Notes: generated by a model from the letters alone, not told the origin. Shown: positions 34,565 to 43,905, counted from the stretch's first letter. The stretch: 64,000 bases of DNA from Rossellomorea vietnamensis (GCF_025398035.1 NZ_CP104558.1:2418001-2482000), one strand, 5' to 3'. Made by a program: numbers and translations.

Positions 34565-35098
34565 ATGGACACACTAAATACATCATCATCTCCTCTGAAC
34601 TTCGAGGAGATGTATGAACAATTCCATAAGCTGATTTATCACATTGCTTATAACATAACCAAGGACGTTCATTTATCACAGGATACCGTCCAGGAAACGT
34701 TCCTTAAAGCTTATATCAAAATGGATACTCTTAAAGACCCGGCAAAAATTAAATCATGGCTCACTGCGATTGCAAAATGTACAGCCATCGACATCGTCCG
34801 CCAAAGGTCCAAGCGCAATGAAACCTGCATAGAAGAGCACGAAGAATTCCATTCCATAGAGGATCACCGCTCCCTGGAAGATGAAATCGATGCCCGCTTC
34901 CTTAAGAGCAGCATCCAGGATCATATCACACATCTTCCACTCACTCAGCAGGAAGTCATGGCACTGAAAGTCACGGAAGACATGAGTGACCGTGAAATCG
35001 CCACAAAGCTGAACCTGTCCCCTTCCACCGTAAAAACCCGTTTTCACCGGGCCAGGAAGCAATTGTATTCCATCGTACAAATGAAAATATCTGCATAA
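34565..35098 (+). CDS. ECF-family RNA polymerase sigma factor in ABC operon
   Basis: 177 residues: region 2 (FEEMYEQFHKLIYHIAYNITKDVHLSQDTVQETFLKAY) and region 4 (LPLTQQEVMALKVTEDMSDREIATKLNLSPSTVKTRFHRARKQL). Follows the permease by 23 bases and probably shares its transcript. No anti-sigma is adjacent; the permease's large soluble region may serve, which is speculation. ATG at 34565 after CGAGGTGA. Confidence 0.88.
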   Translation: MDTLNTSSSPLNFEEMYEQFHKLIYHIAYNITKDVHLSQDTVQETFLKAYIKMDTLKDPAKIKSWLTAIAKCTAIDIVRQRSKRNETCIEEHEEFHSIEDHRSLEDEIDARFLKSSIQDHITHLPLTQQEVMALKVTEDMSDREIATKLNLSPSTVKTRFHRARKQLYSIVQMKISA

Positions 35099-35128
35099 GA
35101 AAAGGAGCCTTGGTGAGGGCTCCTTTTG
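35099..35128 (+). terminator. Terminator of the gntR operon
   Basis: AAAGGAGCC-TTGGTGAG-GGCTCCTTTT. Confidence 0.92.
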
Positions 35129-35195
35129 TCGTAGATCCTAGAGATTAAAAGATTTATATGATGTATTGGCTTTTTGGTCATTTCAACCCAAATCA

Positions 35196-35224
35196 TTGAC
35201 AGCCCTTCCAATAGGTTTCAAAAT
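35196..35224 (+). promoter_or_regulatory. Likely sigma-A promoter of the RsbR paralog
   Basis: TTGACA, 17 bp, CAAAAT, 32 bases upstream of the start. -35 is perfect, -10 is four of six. Confidence 0.5.
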
Positions 35225-35256
35225 AGAAGAATAAGTCATTCTCAAAGGGAGAGTTT

Positions 35257-36123
35257 ATGGACACTCATTCGTCTCATTTATATGAATACTTAACTGACCA
35301 CGCCTTAGATTTCACAGAAGACTGGCTGAGATTTCAGAATATTAAAACTGGATCGCACTATTCTCTTGATTCTCCACCGGAGGTTCTGAATAAAATCAAA
35401 GAACAGAACTCCAATTATGTTAAGGTCATTGCAAGATGCCTATTACTTTCAGATGAGGAATCAAAACAATTGATTTCTGAGTGGACGAAGGAAACGGCGA
35501 CCGACCGAAGCAAATCCAGTACGACCCTTGATGAAGTCGTGCGAAACTCAGGTATTTTCAGAAGGGTGTATTGGACGTATGTCGAAAGATTCGTCGACGA
35601 ACACTCTGAACTACACATCCAATTGAAAGAGGTCTTCGAGTGGGAGCGCAAGATTAACTTCGCCTTGGATTATGTCCTGGAAACGTTCACTTCGACATTC
35701 CTTGGTATCTTAATGAATAGGCTTCAGGCTCAGTCCACATTGATCCAGGAATTAAGTACACCTGTCATTTCTCTAACCTCGGAAGTTGGGCTGCTTCCGA
35801 TCATTGGGGATATTGATACAACCCGTGCACGAATGATCATGGACTCGACCCTTCAGCAAAGTGCAGATGCCCATCTGTCCATGCTGATTATCGACTTGTC
35901 CGGGGTCGTATTGGTGGACACCATGGTGGCACAGCAGATCTTCCGCCTCATCGATGCCTTGAATCTGCTGGGAGTCAAATCCGTCATCACGGGTATCCGA
36001 CCTGAAGTCGCCCAGACAGCGATCCACCTCGGACTCGACTTCTCCACCATCCATACCGAAAACTCCCTGGAACGGATCATCGCCGAAGTCATCCAGGAAA
36101 ACAGCAGCTTTTTGCATATGTAA
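35257..36123 (+). CDS. RsbR-type stressosome protein (STAS domain)
   Basis: 288 residues. N-terminal half is a helical non-heme globin-like domain; C-terminal residues about 165-285 are a STAS domain closely matching RsbRA: STPVISLTSEVGLLPIIGDIDTTRAR, then LSGVVLVDTMVAQQIFRLIDALNLLGVKSVITGIRPEVAQTA. RsbT phosphorylates two Thr in these motifs; the second position here is Ser (DLSGV versus DITGV). Part of the cytoplasmic stressosome controlling sigma-B. It is not next to other rsb genes, as usual for paralogs. ATG after AAAGGGAGAG. Confidence 0.92.
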   Translation: MDTHSSHLYEYLTDHALDFTEDWLRFQNIKTGSHYSLDSPPEVLNKIKEQNSNYVKVIARCLLLSDEESKQLISEWTKETATDRSKSSTTLDEVVRNSGIFRRVYWTYVERFVDEHSELHIQLKEVFEWERKINFALDYVLETFTSTFLGILMNRLQAQSTLIQELSTPVISLTSEVGLLPIIGDIDTTRARMIMDSTLQQSADAHLSMLIIDLSGVVLVDTMVAQQIFRLIDALNLLGVKSVITGIRPEVAQTAIHLGLDFSTIHTENSLERIIAEVIQENSSFLHM

Positions 36124-36135
36124 GTAGCGAACGAA

Positions 36136-36189
36136 AGAAAAGACTGATCCAATCCAAGGTGTGGCCAATGGATTGAATCAGTCTTTTTA
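36136..36189. terminator. Bidirectional terminator
   Basis: AAAGACTGATCCAATCC pairs with GGATTGAATCAGTCTTT, one mismatch, T-run follows. Between convergent genes. Confidence 0.9.
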
Positions 36190-36191
36190 TC

Positions 36192-38936
36192 TTATGAAAA
36201 ATGATGTGAAGCGTTGTAACTTGCCTTCACCATGTATTCATGCTGAAGAAGTTTCACCTCAAACAGGGTGATCGGATCGAAATATCGTTCCGGATTTGCT
36301 TTCATTAACTTCAATGCATCCTGATCGGATGCGATCTCCGCTTCCGTATCCTTGATCGTTACCTCCAGCTGCTTGAACGGCTCCGCGAAGAATGAATGAA
36401 CATCCTGCTGCAGAGATTTCTCAAACAGATCAAACTGAAGGAAGAACTTCTGGACAACGGATGCCGTAATATCCTGATAATCTTCGTTCTCCAGATAACG
36501 CTTGTACTGGTTATATAATAATGACTTATTCTGCGGCAGGACCCCTAGCAGCTTTCCTGCGCTTTTCAGAAGGAACTGAGCCGGCTTAAACCGCAGAAGT
36601 ATATTCTCTTTGTCGATCTGTGCCCTCGTTCCCATTCTGCTGACGTCTCTGCGCCAATCATCAACCACTTGAAAATCGCATTGTAAAACGACTTTATCTT
36701 TTCCGAATAGTCCGTTGAATGTTTCACTCATTTCATTCAAGTAGTCCTGGCTGTCCTGCAACTCCTGTTTTGAAAAGGCAAGCCATTCCTCAAGCGACGT
36801 GACGTAACGGGGCATGAGATCGTCCTGGATGTACTCCTGGATCCTTGTGTTCATCGCATCATTTAATTCCGTATGGATTTGTTTGAAATCACTTTCTTCG
36901 CTGATCAATTCCGAGCAACCGCTGAGGATCGCAGGGATTTTCTCAGAGATTTCCTTCTTCATGGCTTCCTTCTTTTGATGGAAGGAATCCTTGATGATGG
37001 AAACCTTATCGCTTTGCATGTCTCCCAAGTAGTTCTCAAATCCATTTAGACGTGTGAGGATGTCCTCATTTTTCTCAATACTCTCTTTCAACTCTTTTTC
37101 ATGATTCTTTCGTTTGGAGTATAGATCCCTTAACGTTTTTCTCACTAAATAAAATAGTTTGCTTCCACGCTCTCCCTTAAGGGCACCGCTCTTCACCTGA
37201 TAATGATCCCCGAGGAACGTCTCCACATCTTTACGTTGAAGATGAACGGCTTCAAGGGACGAATAAGGCAGCACCTCTGCATCCGGGAACCATTCACGGG
37301 CTTTGTTTCGTGCAGATTCAATGATTTCTTCCGTTCTCTCTGTGTGGGATACTTTATCCATCTTATTTAATAAGAAATGTACGTTCACAGGCTGTCCGAT
37401 TTCCGCTAATTTCCGTAAGGTCTGACGGTCTTCTGCATTAAACGGGGCATCGGCATTCAGGACATACAATAAACCATCCGCAGCAGGATAAAAGGCAGTC
37501 AGATCGTCAAGCTTCCTCTTACCCGTTTGAACATCGATGAGGGCCGTTCCATTTTTCTTAAGGAACTCTGATGGAAGCTTATACTCGACAAAGGCTTCAC
37601 GCTGCATCAACTCTTCGAAGTCTGCGATGCTTTCCACCTGGTGGACCCCTTGGTCATGAATCTCCTTCACTTCCACCTGCTGATCATGATAGCTGTAGAT
37701 GATCGTTGAATCTTCCGCTTCTCCGACACTTTCACCCAGGACGGATTGGACAAAAGAGGACTTCCCGCTTGATGCACTACCTGCAATCAGTAGATGGTGT
37801 TCACTCAGATCCATCAACTGCTCTGCGATCCACTGAGTTTTGTATCCGACAGGTGCGTCATTCCGTTCCGCCCACTGAATGATTTTATTCAAGAACAGGA
37901 TGATGTCATCAAACCTCGCCTGATAGGAATTCTCCTCTAACAGGATCATTTCCGCTTCTTCCGTCACCATTGGTTCGATGCTGTAGGAAAAGACATCGTT
38001 CCAGGCCAGAACGGCTGCCGCCGGAAATAGCGGCTCTTGATCCCTGCTCACCTTCAACCAGTTCGTCAGCATACTCGGCATGAAGCCTTCAAGGTCTTTC
38101 ACAAGGTAGTCACCTTCAAGGAATCCGATATATGCCTCTTTGAAGTGGGAAAGAATTTCCTGCCAAGAGTCGTTCGGAAGGATTTCCACATATTCAAAGA
38201 TCGTATTCACCGTCAGCATCCATTCGATATGGGCAGCGGAGTGGCCTCTGTAACTCGCCCAGAGACTGGATACGAGATCCTTGAATTGTTTACGGTCTTT
38301 TTCATACACTGCGATCAATAGATCATAGAAATAATCCGGAGCAAATGACCTTGTGTACCCTTGATCACCATACTCTCTCAAAATCATGAACCATGCAGGT
38401 TGCCTCGTCCGGATGGATTCCTTCACCGCCAGTTCCACCGCTTTATTCCAGTCCCCCTGCTCCTCATAAAAGGACCTTGCAAGTTCCGTGACGTTCGGAT
38501 AATCCGGTTCGATCGATAAAGCTTTCTCGATCGTGTGATAGGCCGATTGGATCTTGTTCCTCTCAATGTAAAGGGAGAATAGCTGCAGGGACACCTCCAT
38601 GGTTAGGATCGTACTATCGGTTTGGATGGCTGTGTATACATCCTCGGCCGATGACAGCATCCCAAGCTCATAGTAAGAATCCGCAATGTTCTTCTTAGCC
38701 CATGGCTCCAGTTCGTTCAGGATGCTTTCCCATTTGAAGATGGCCGCTTCATAGTCCCGGCTGTGAAAATAAACCTCCCCCTGGGCATAGCGGATATACG
38801 TTAAATCATACGGTTCGTTTTGCTGTTCTTCGACAAATGCTCCTCCAAGTACTTCTATTGGATGACGGTTCGTGTCCTGATCTACTAAAAAAGTTCGATA
38901 AAATGACTTCTCCATCAGTAATTTTTCTTCTGTCAT
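36192..38936 (-). CDS. TPR-repeat protein with dynamin-like GTPase domain
   Basis: 914 residues. N-terminal TPR helices span about 45-190. A P-loop GSASSGKSS (386-394) and NKMD (524-527) mark a dynamin-family GTPase; the usual DxxG is DVQT (468-471), without Gly. The C-terminus (about 600-900) is rich in helices and coiled coil, as in bacterial dynamin-like proteins (no transmembrane helix is clear). Bacterial dynamins reshape or protect membranes, also during phage attack. ATG follows CGGAGGAC. Single gene, convergent with RsbR. Confidence 0.78.
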   Translation of the reverse strand: MTEEKLLMEKSFYRTFLVDQDTNRHPIEVLGGAFVEEQQNEPYDLTYIRYAQGEVYFHSRDYEAAIFKWESILNELEPWAKKNIADSYYELGMLSSAEDVYTAIQTDSTILTMEVSLQLFSLYIERNKIQSAYHTIEKALSIEPDYPNVTELARSFYEEQGDWNKAVELAVKESIRTRQPAWFMILREYGDQGYTRSFAPDYFYDLLIAVYEKDRKQFKDLVSSLWASYRGHSAAHIEWMLTVNTIFEYVEILPNDSWQEILSHFKEAYIGFLEGDYLVKDLEGFMPSMLTNWLKVSRDQEPLFPAAAVLAWNDVFSYSIEPMVTEEAEMILLEENSYQARFDDIILFLNKIIQWAERNDAPVGYKTQWIAEQLMDLSEHHLLIAGSASSGKSSFVQSVLGESVGEAEDSTIIYSYHDQQVEVKEIHDQGVHQVESIADFEELMQREAFVEYKLPSEFLKKNGTALIDVQTGKRKLDDLTAFYPAADGLLYVLNADAPFNAEDRQTLRKLAEIGQPVNVHFLLNKMDKVSHTERTEEIIESARNKAREWFPDAEVLPYSSLEAVHLQRKDVETFLGDHYQVKSGALKGERGSKLFYLVRKTLRDLYSKRKNHEKELKESIEKNEDILTRLNGFENYLGDMQSDKVSIIKDSFHQKKEAMKKEISEKIPAILSGCSELISEESDFKQIHTELNDAMNTRIQEYIQDDLMPRYVTSLEEWLAFSKQELQDSQDYLNEMSETFNGLFGKDKVVLQCDFQVVDDWRRDVSRMGTRAQIDKENILLRFKPAQFLLKSAGKLLGVLPQNKSLLYNQYKRYLENEDYQDITASVVQKFFLQFDLFEKSLQQDVHSFFAEPFKQLEVTIKDTEAEIASDQDALKLMKANPERYFDPITLFEVKLLQHEYMVKASYNASHHFS

Positions 38937-39096
38937 AATGTCCTCCGTTATATGTGGGCCTCCCTTGCCGGAAACCTCACAGACTTGTCTATTTCTCTCA
39001 TTCTAACAGAATTTCATGGGGATAAAATTTCATTTCCTTTTCATTTTCCGATTGATACTTTCTGCCGTGATTCAATGGAATCACTTCCATTACAGA

Positions 39097-39156
39097 AGAA
39101 AGGACTATCCATTACGAAAGGCTTTGCTGCCCTTTCAAAATAGATAGTCCTTTATA
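39097..39156. terminator. Two-part terminator hairpin
   Basis: AAAGGACTATC (39099-39109) pairs with GATAGTCCTTT (39143-39153), enclosing GAAAGG/CCTTTC. On the minus strand it lies after the MFS gene. Confidence 0.75.
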
Positions 39157-39182
39157 CTTACCACTATTATTCTCCCATCAAA

Positions 39183-40373
39183 CTATGCGGAAGTCTGATG
39201 GACAAGCTTTTTTTGTTTTCTGCCTTCAAGAATCGCCACGACGAGGGCAATAAGTAAGAACAGACTGGAAATTTGGAATAGCACACCCGTCTCGACATAC
39301 TGAGCCAGCACGCCGAATACCAGGCCGCTCAACCCGATACCAAGATCGATGGAAGAGAAAAACATGCCGTTCGCCACTCCACGTCTATGATCCGGCGTCA
39401 TGGACAATGTCCACGATTGAAGAGTCGGAATCAGTGAGCCGAATCCAACTCCGAAAAGAAGACCGGATACGACGATCAGCAAATCGGAATGAGCGAAAGA
39501 CAGTGCCCACATGCCGACAAACGTCACGACGATACAGAAGAGCACAAGTCCCTTTGGTCCCCGTTCATCAAACCACTTTCCTGCAATCGGTCTTGAAAGG
39601 GACGCCATGATCGCATTACATAAATAGAACAGGAAGATATGCTGTATTCCGCGTTCTTCCCCGAAGATAACGATGAATGTTACGATCGATCCGTATCCAA
39701 AGGTCACCATGATGGTAATGAAAGCCGGGAACCAGCTGGATTTTTCGACTAAAGAACCAAGATAGGAAAACTTCAAATCTTCTTTCTTCGTTTCTTTGAC
39801 CACTTTAGGTGTCTGATAATGAACGATTCCCAACAGGAAGATCGCGATGACACCCAGTACACTTGAAGTGATGATCAGATTCGTGAAGGTCGTGACCTGG
39901 AACAAATAGATTCCGAGACTCGGGGCGATGATCATTCCGATCGTAATTGACAAACCGTAGTACCCCATTCCTTCTCCTAAACGGGATTTAGGCACCACAT
40001 CGACGGCTGCCGTTCCATTAACCGTTGTGGACCAGCCCCATGCGAGTCCGTGCACAAAACGGAATAAAAGAAAGATGAACACCACACTCGACAATGGATA
40101 AATCACCGTAATCGCGAGTAACGAGATCACCCCTATCAAGACAAGGGGCTTCCTGTCCCTGTATTCCAACATAAACCCAATGAACGGCCGGCTTAACACA
40201 GCCCCGATGGAAAACAGCGTCGTAACCAATCCAATCTCAAGCCCTGAAGCCCCAATCGACTTAATATAAGGAGGAAGCGTCGGAATCAACATCTGAAACG
40301 ACATAAACACAAACAAATTCCCCACCATTAACATAATAAAAGACCTCGTCCATAAAGGATCCTTCACCTTCAT
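39183..40373 (-). CDS. Major facilitator superfamily transporter
   Basis: 396 residues with twelve membrane helices. The loop 2-3 motif A appears as GFMLEYRDRKPLVLIG and its repeat GKWFDERGPKGLVLF, as in drug exporters and sugar effluxers. Substrate unknown. ATG at 40373 follows GGGAGG. Confidence 0.9.
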   Translation of the reverse strand: MKVKDPLWTRSFIMLMVGNLFVFMSFQMLIPTLPPYIKSIGASGLEIGLVTTLFSIGAVLSRPFIGFMLEYRDRKPLVLIGVISLLAITVIYPLSSVVFIFLLFRFVHGLAWGWSTTVNGTAAVDVVPKSRLGEGMGYYGLSITIGMIIAPSLGIYLFQVTTFTNLIITSSVLGVIAIFLLGIVHYQTPKVVKETKKEDLKFSYLGSLVEKSSWFPAFITIMVTFGYGSIVTFIVIFGEERGIQHIFLFYLCNAIMASLSRPIAGKWFDERGPKGLVLFCIVVTFVGMWALSFAHSDLLIVVSGLLFGVGFGSLIPTLQSWTLSMTPDHRRGVANGMFFSSIDLGIGLSGLVFGVLAQYVETGVLFQISSLFLLIALVVAILEGRKQKKLVHQTSA

Positions 40374-40563
40374 AAAAAAACCTCCCTTCCCATCTATCAA
40401 ACCCCATCAGATGATGGAGATATTATTTCGGATTACTAAATAATAGCACATAAAACACATTTGTGATACGAAATAAAACAACGGAAATGTGTAAGTTTTT
40501 AACAGAATGCAAATAGTAACAATGAGCCTACATTCACTATTATGAAGAAAATAATTCTTTACT

Positions 40564-40707
40564 GTTTTTTGGCTTATTCCGGGGATAGGGGGACAACCGA
40601 CAGGAGAAAATTCATTTTATTCTGTCGGTTGTCCCCCTATCCCCGGCCTTTCAGCATAAGCTGAAAGGCGAGTGAAACGAACGTTTCACTCGAATAAGCC
40701 AAAAAAC
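40564..40707. repeat. Perfect four-stem cloverleaf inverted-repeat element
   Basis: A 144-bp element in which every base outside the loops pairs. Outer stem: GTTTTTTGGCTTATT (40564-40578) with AATAAGCCAAAAAAC (40693-40707), 15 bp. Arm 1: 25 bp, 40579-40603 with 40622-40646, starting CCGGGGATAGGGGG, 18-nt AT-rich loop. Arm 2: CCTTTCAGC-ATAA-GCTGAAAGG (40647-40668). Arm 3: CGAGTGAAACG-AA-CGTTTCACTCG (40669-40692). All junctions abut with no unpaired base and no mismatch. It contains no gene and lies upstream of the pxpB promoter. There is no clear target duplication. Function unknown. Confidence 0.95.
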
Positions 40708-40774
40708 TCCTGCACTATCATTAGGTGCAAAGTCTTAATCTTCCTTATTCACACAGCTATTTCCCATACTTTTA

Positions 40775-40802
40775 TTGAAAACACAAAGAATTATACTATA
40801 AT
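40775..40802 (+). promoter_or_regulatory. Sigma-A promoter of pxpBC
   Basis: TTGAAA, 16 bp, TATAAT, about 100 bases upstream of pxpB. Confidence 0.65.
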
Positions 40803-40905
40803 AACAACATGGCCAAACTTTCTGAATAATCTTATTTACACGGCCACTCATACATATTTACTTTTTATTTCCTATAAAAATACAACCATGAATGGAGGTC
40901 ATTCT

Positions 40906-41625
40906 TTGAATTATACGTTACGCCCATTAGGCGACCACGCCGTCGTCATCCAATTAGGCAGCTCGATCCAGCAAGAAACGCACGACTTGGTGAAAGCGGT
41001 AACAAACATAATCGAAACCCAATCATTCGACTGGCTGGTAGAATATATCCCGGCCTTCACAACTGTCACACTCTATTACGATCCAATCAAAATCACCGAA
41101 TCTCACAAACCCTTTCAAAACACACTTCCATATAGGGTCGTCTGTTCTGAAATCGAACACATGCTTTCAACCCTGAAAACCGAAGAAAAAGGAGAAGCAA
41201 GAATCATCGATATCCCCGTATGTTACGGCGGAGAATTCGGGCCTGACCTTGAAGAAGTCGCCACCCATCATCAATTATCCCCTGAAGAAGTCATCACGAA
41301 ACATACTAACGGTGACTATCTCGTATACATGATCGGCTTCGCTCCAGGATTCCCTTATATCGGAGGCATGTCGCCGGAAATCGCGACGCCGAGAAGAGAG
41401 TCCCCACGCCTGAAAATACCGGCAGGCTCAGTTGGAATAGCCGGGGAACAAACAGGGGTATACCCCATCGAAACACCAGGTGGATGGCAGCTGATCGGCC
41501 GTACACCCTTAAAACTGTTCCAACCTGATAATGACGAGTCACCAAGCTTATTGAAAGCCGGGGACCGAATCCGCTTCACTCCGATTTCCCTTGAAGAATA
41601 TAAAGCATTGGAGGAGGAACAATGA
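40906..41625 (+). CDS. pxpB: 5-oxoprolinase subunit PxpB (KipI)
   Basis: 239 residues, the length of B. subtilis PxpB/KipI. GFAPGFPYIGGM, RLKIPAGSVGIAGEQTG and PGGWQLIGRTP are diagnostic. With PxpA and PxpC it hydrolyses 5-oxoproline to glutamate with ATP; in B. subtilis it was first named as inhibitor of KinA. TTG at 40906 lies after ATGGAGGTC, matching the family N-terminus YTLRPLGD. Overlaps pxpC by four bases. Confidence 0.93.
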   Translation: MNYTLRPLGDHAVVIQLGSSIQQETHDLVKAVTNIIETQSFDWLVEYIPAFTTVTLYYDPIKITESHKPFQNTLPYRVVCSEIEHMLSTLKTEEKGEARIIDIPVCYGGEFGPDLEEVATHHQLSPEEVITKHTNGDYLVYMIGFAPGFPYIGGMSPEIATPRRESPRLKIPAGSVGIAGEQTGVYPIETPGGWQLIGRTPLKLFQPDNDESPSLLKAGDRIRFTPISLEEYKALEEEQ

Positions 41626-42626
41626 TTAATGTCATCAAACCCGGCCTCCTGACGACCATTCAGGACTTAGGAAGGAACGGTTACCAAAAACATGGCGTCA
41701 TCGTGAGCGGGAGCATGGATCCCCTCGCCCACAAAATTGCGAACCTCCTCGTCGGCAACGAAGTGGACGAGGCAACCCTTGAAATCACCCTGATGGGACC
41801 TGTCCTTGAATTCAAGGAAACCTCCCTGATCTCGATCTGCGGGGGAGATTTAACTCCGACCATTGACGGGAAGCCCGTTCCTTTAAGGAGATCCCTGTTG
41901 ATCAAAGCCGGGAGCATCCTGAAGTTCGGGTCATGCACGAATGGCTGCCGCAGTTATCTTGCGGTTGCAGGAGGTTTTCGTGTCGAAAAAGTCATGAACA
42001 GCAGGTCCACATATGTAAGGGCGGGAATTGGGGGATTCGAAGGTCGTCCCCTTAAGCCTGGCGATACGTTGGAAGCAGGACCTCTCAACAAAGAATCTGC
42101 CAATATGATCGACTACTTACTTCCCTATGTGGAGAAGAGTGACTTCACGGAAATCGACTGGTCGATATCATCTGAATTCATTTCATCCTATCATCAGAAG
42201 AAAGTCATTCGGGTCATCCCTGGAACGGAGTACGATTTATTTTCCGAAGAGAGCCGCGAGAAGTTTTTCAAGCAGCCTTTTAAAGTGTCTTCGCAATCAG
42301 ATCGGATGGGATACCGTCTTGAAGGTCCGTCCCTCCATCTTGATGAGAAGTTCGATATGATTTCAGAAGCGGTGGTGTTTGGAACGATTCAGGTTCCGTC
42401 GAATGGGCAGCCGATCATTCTTTTGGCTGACAGGCAAACGACGGGAGGCTATCCGAGAATGGGATACATTGCATCCGTGGATCTTCCCCTCATTGCTCAA
42501 ACGAAGCCGGGAGAAGACATTACATTCACCATGATCTCCCATGAAAAGGCTCAGGAGCTATACATAGATCGCGAGCGACAATTAAACCACTTAAAGCAAG
42601 GAATCGCCTTGAAATTTAACTCTTAG
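41622..42626 (+). CDS. pxpC: 5-oxoprolinase subunit PxpC (KipA)
   Basis: 334 residues of the biotin-dependent carboxylase-like/PxpC family: VIKPGLLTTIQDLGRNGYQKHGV, GGDLTPTIDGKPVP and RTDRM-like SQSDRMGYRLEG. It has no biotin domain. ATG overlaps pxpB stop (ATGA-type). Contains GGTCCGTCCCT, an exact match to the dispersed repeat, in frame. Confidence 0.93.
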   Translation: MINVIKPGLLTTIQDLGRNGYQKHGVIVSGSMDPLAHKIANLLVGNEVDEATLEITLMGPVLEFKETSLISICGGDLTPTIDGKPVPLRRSLLIKAGSILKFGSCTNGCRSYLAVAGGFRVEKVMNSRSTYVRAGIGGFEGRPLKPGDTLEAGPLNKESANMIDYLLPYVEKSDFTEIDWSISSEFISSYHQKKVIRVIPGTEYDLFSEESREKFFKQPFKVSSQSDRMGYRLEGPSLHLDEKFDMISEAVVFGTIQVPSNGQPIILLADRQTTGGYPRMGYIASVDLPLIAQTKPGEDITFTMISHEKAQELYIDRERQLNHLKQGIALKFNS

Positions 42627-42649
42627 TTCACAACAAAGGAGAGAACCAC

Positions 42650-43840
42650 TTGAAGAAAAAATCGAATTTCAGCCTATTACTGGGAGCAGCGTTCCTGATG
42701 GCGACCTCCGCCATCGGACCGGGCTTCCTGACTCAAACAACCGTCTTTACCGAAAAGCTGGCCGCAAGCTTTGGTTTCGTCATTTTAATTTCCATCCTTA
42801 TCGATATTGGCGCCCAGCTGAATATTTGGCGCATCATTGCCATTTCTGAAAAAAGGGCTCAGGATATCGCAAATGATGTCCTTCCCGGATTAGGGTATTT
42901 CCTTGCCATCCTCATCGTTGCAGGTGGCCTTGCCTTTAACATCGGAAATATCGCCGGTGCAGGACTGGGTACGAATGTCCTGTTCGGGATCTCACCTGAA
43001 ATGGGCGCATTGTTCAGCGGGATCGTCGCTGTCGGAATCTTCCTGGTAAAGGAAGCGGGCAGATTGATGGACAAATTCGCTCAAATTCTGGGACTATTAA
43101 TGATCATCCTTACGGTATATGTCATGTTCACAGCCAATCCACCTGTCGGCGAAGCCGTAACGAAAACATTCGCTCCCGACACCATCGACTTTCTCGCGAT
43201 CATCACCCTGGTCGGTGGGACCGTCGGTGGATACATCACCTTTGCGGGGGGGCATCGATTATTGGAGGCCGGGATAACAGGAAAAAAAGCTCTTCCTGAA
43301 ATCACCAAAAGCTCCGTATCAGCCATCGGGATCGCGTCCATCATGCGGATCTTTTTATTCCTTGCCGCATTGGGGATTGTCGCTCAAGGGTTTACATTAG
43401 ACCCTAAGAACCCACCTGCGTCAGTATTCCAACTGGCTGCCGGTGATATCGGGTACAAAATGTTCGGAATCGTCATGTGGTCTGCCGCTGTTTCATCCGT
43501 TGTCGGGGCAGCCTATACGTCTGTATCCTTCATCCGTACATTCAGCCCGCTCCTTGAGAAATATCATAAGTGGCTGATCGTCGGATTCATTACGATCTCA
43601 ACACTTGTTTTCGTGATTGTCGGTAAACCGGTTGCCATCTTGATCCTGGTCGGGTCCCTCAATGGACTGATCCTTCCGATCGCCCTTGGTGTCATGCTGA
43701 TTGCCGCCCATAAAGCAAAAATCGTCGGTGACTACAAGCACCCGATCTGGATGACCGTATTCGGTGTTCTGATTGTCGTGGCCATGTCTTATATGGGTGT
43801 GTACTCGTTGATTCAAGGCATCCCTCAATTGTTTAGTTAA
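42650..43840 (+). CDS. NRAMP family transporter (YcsG-like)
   Basis: 396 residues, about eleven membrane helices. FLMATSAIGPGFLTQT is the altered helix-1 motif (canonical DPGN replaced by IGPG), as in YcsG of the B. subtilis pxp operon, so it is probably not a metal transporter; it may import 5-oxoproline or a related compound. TTG start after AAAGGAGAG. Third gene of the operon; pxpA (ycsF) is missing here. Confidence 0.85.
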   Translation: MKKKSNFSLLLGAAFLMATSAIGPGFLTQTTVFTEKLAASFGFVILISILIDIGAQLNIWRIIAISEKRAQDIANDVLPGLGYFLAILIVAGGLAFNIGNIAGAGLGTNVLFGISPEMGALFSGIVAVGIFLVKEAGRLMDKFAQILGLLMIILTVYVMFTANPPVGEAVTKTFAPDTIDFLAIITLVGGTVGGYITFAGGHRLLEAGITGKKALPEITKSSVSAIGIASIMRIFLFLAALGIVAQGFTLDPKNPPASVFQLAAGDIGYKMFGIVMWSAAVSSVVGAAYTSVSFIRTFSPLLEKYHKWLIVGFITISTLVFVIVGKPVAILILVGSLNGLILPIALGVMLIAAHKAKIVGDYKHPIWMTVFGVLIVVAMSYMGVYSLIQGIPQLFS

Positions 43841-43848
43841 ATAAAAAT

Positions 43849-43893
43849 CGAAAGACCTCGGGTCCCTTTGAGGAGATCGAGGTCTTTTTTTGT
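43849..43893 (+). terminator. Terminator of the pxp operon
   Basis: AAAGACCTCG pairs with CGAGGTCTTT, followed by a T-run. Confidence 0.88.
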
Positions 43894-43905
43894 CAGCTGA
43901 TTTTT

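Noticed and set aside
40564-40707. tRNA-like reading of the cloverleaf
   Set aside because: Stem lengths (15, 25, 9, 11) and lack of T-loop and CCA features exclude a tRNA.
40672-40905. N-terminal extension of pxpB frame by 78 codons
   Set aside because: The frame starts inside the cloverleaf element and crosses the promoter; PxpB homologs start at the TTG at 40906.
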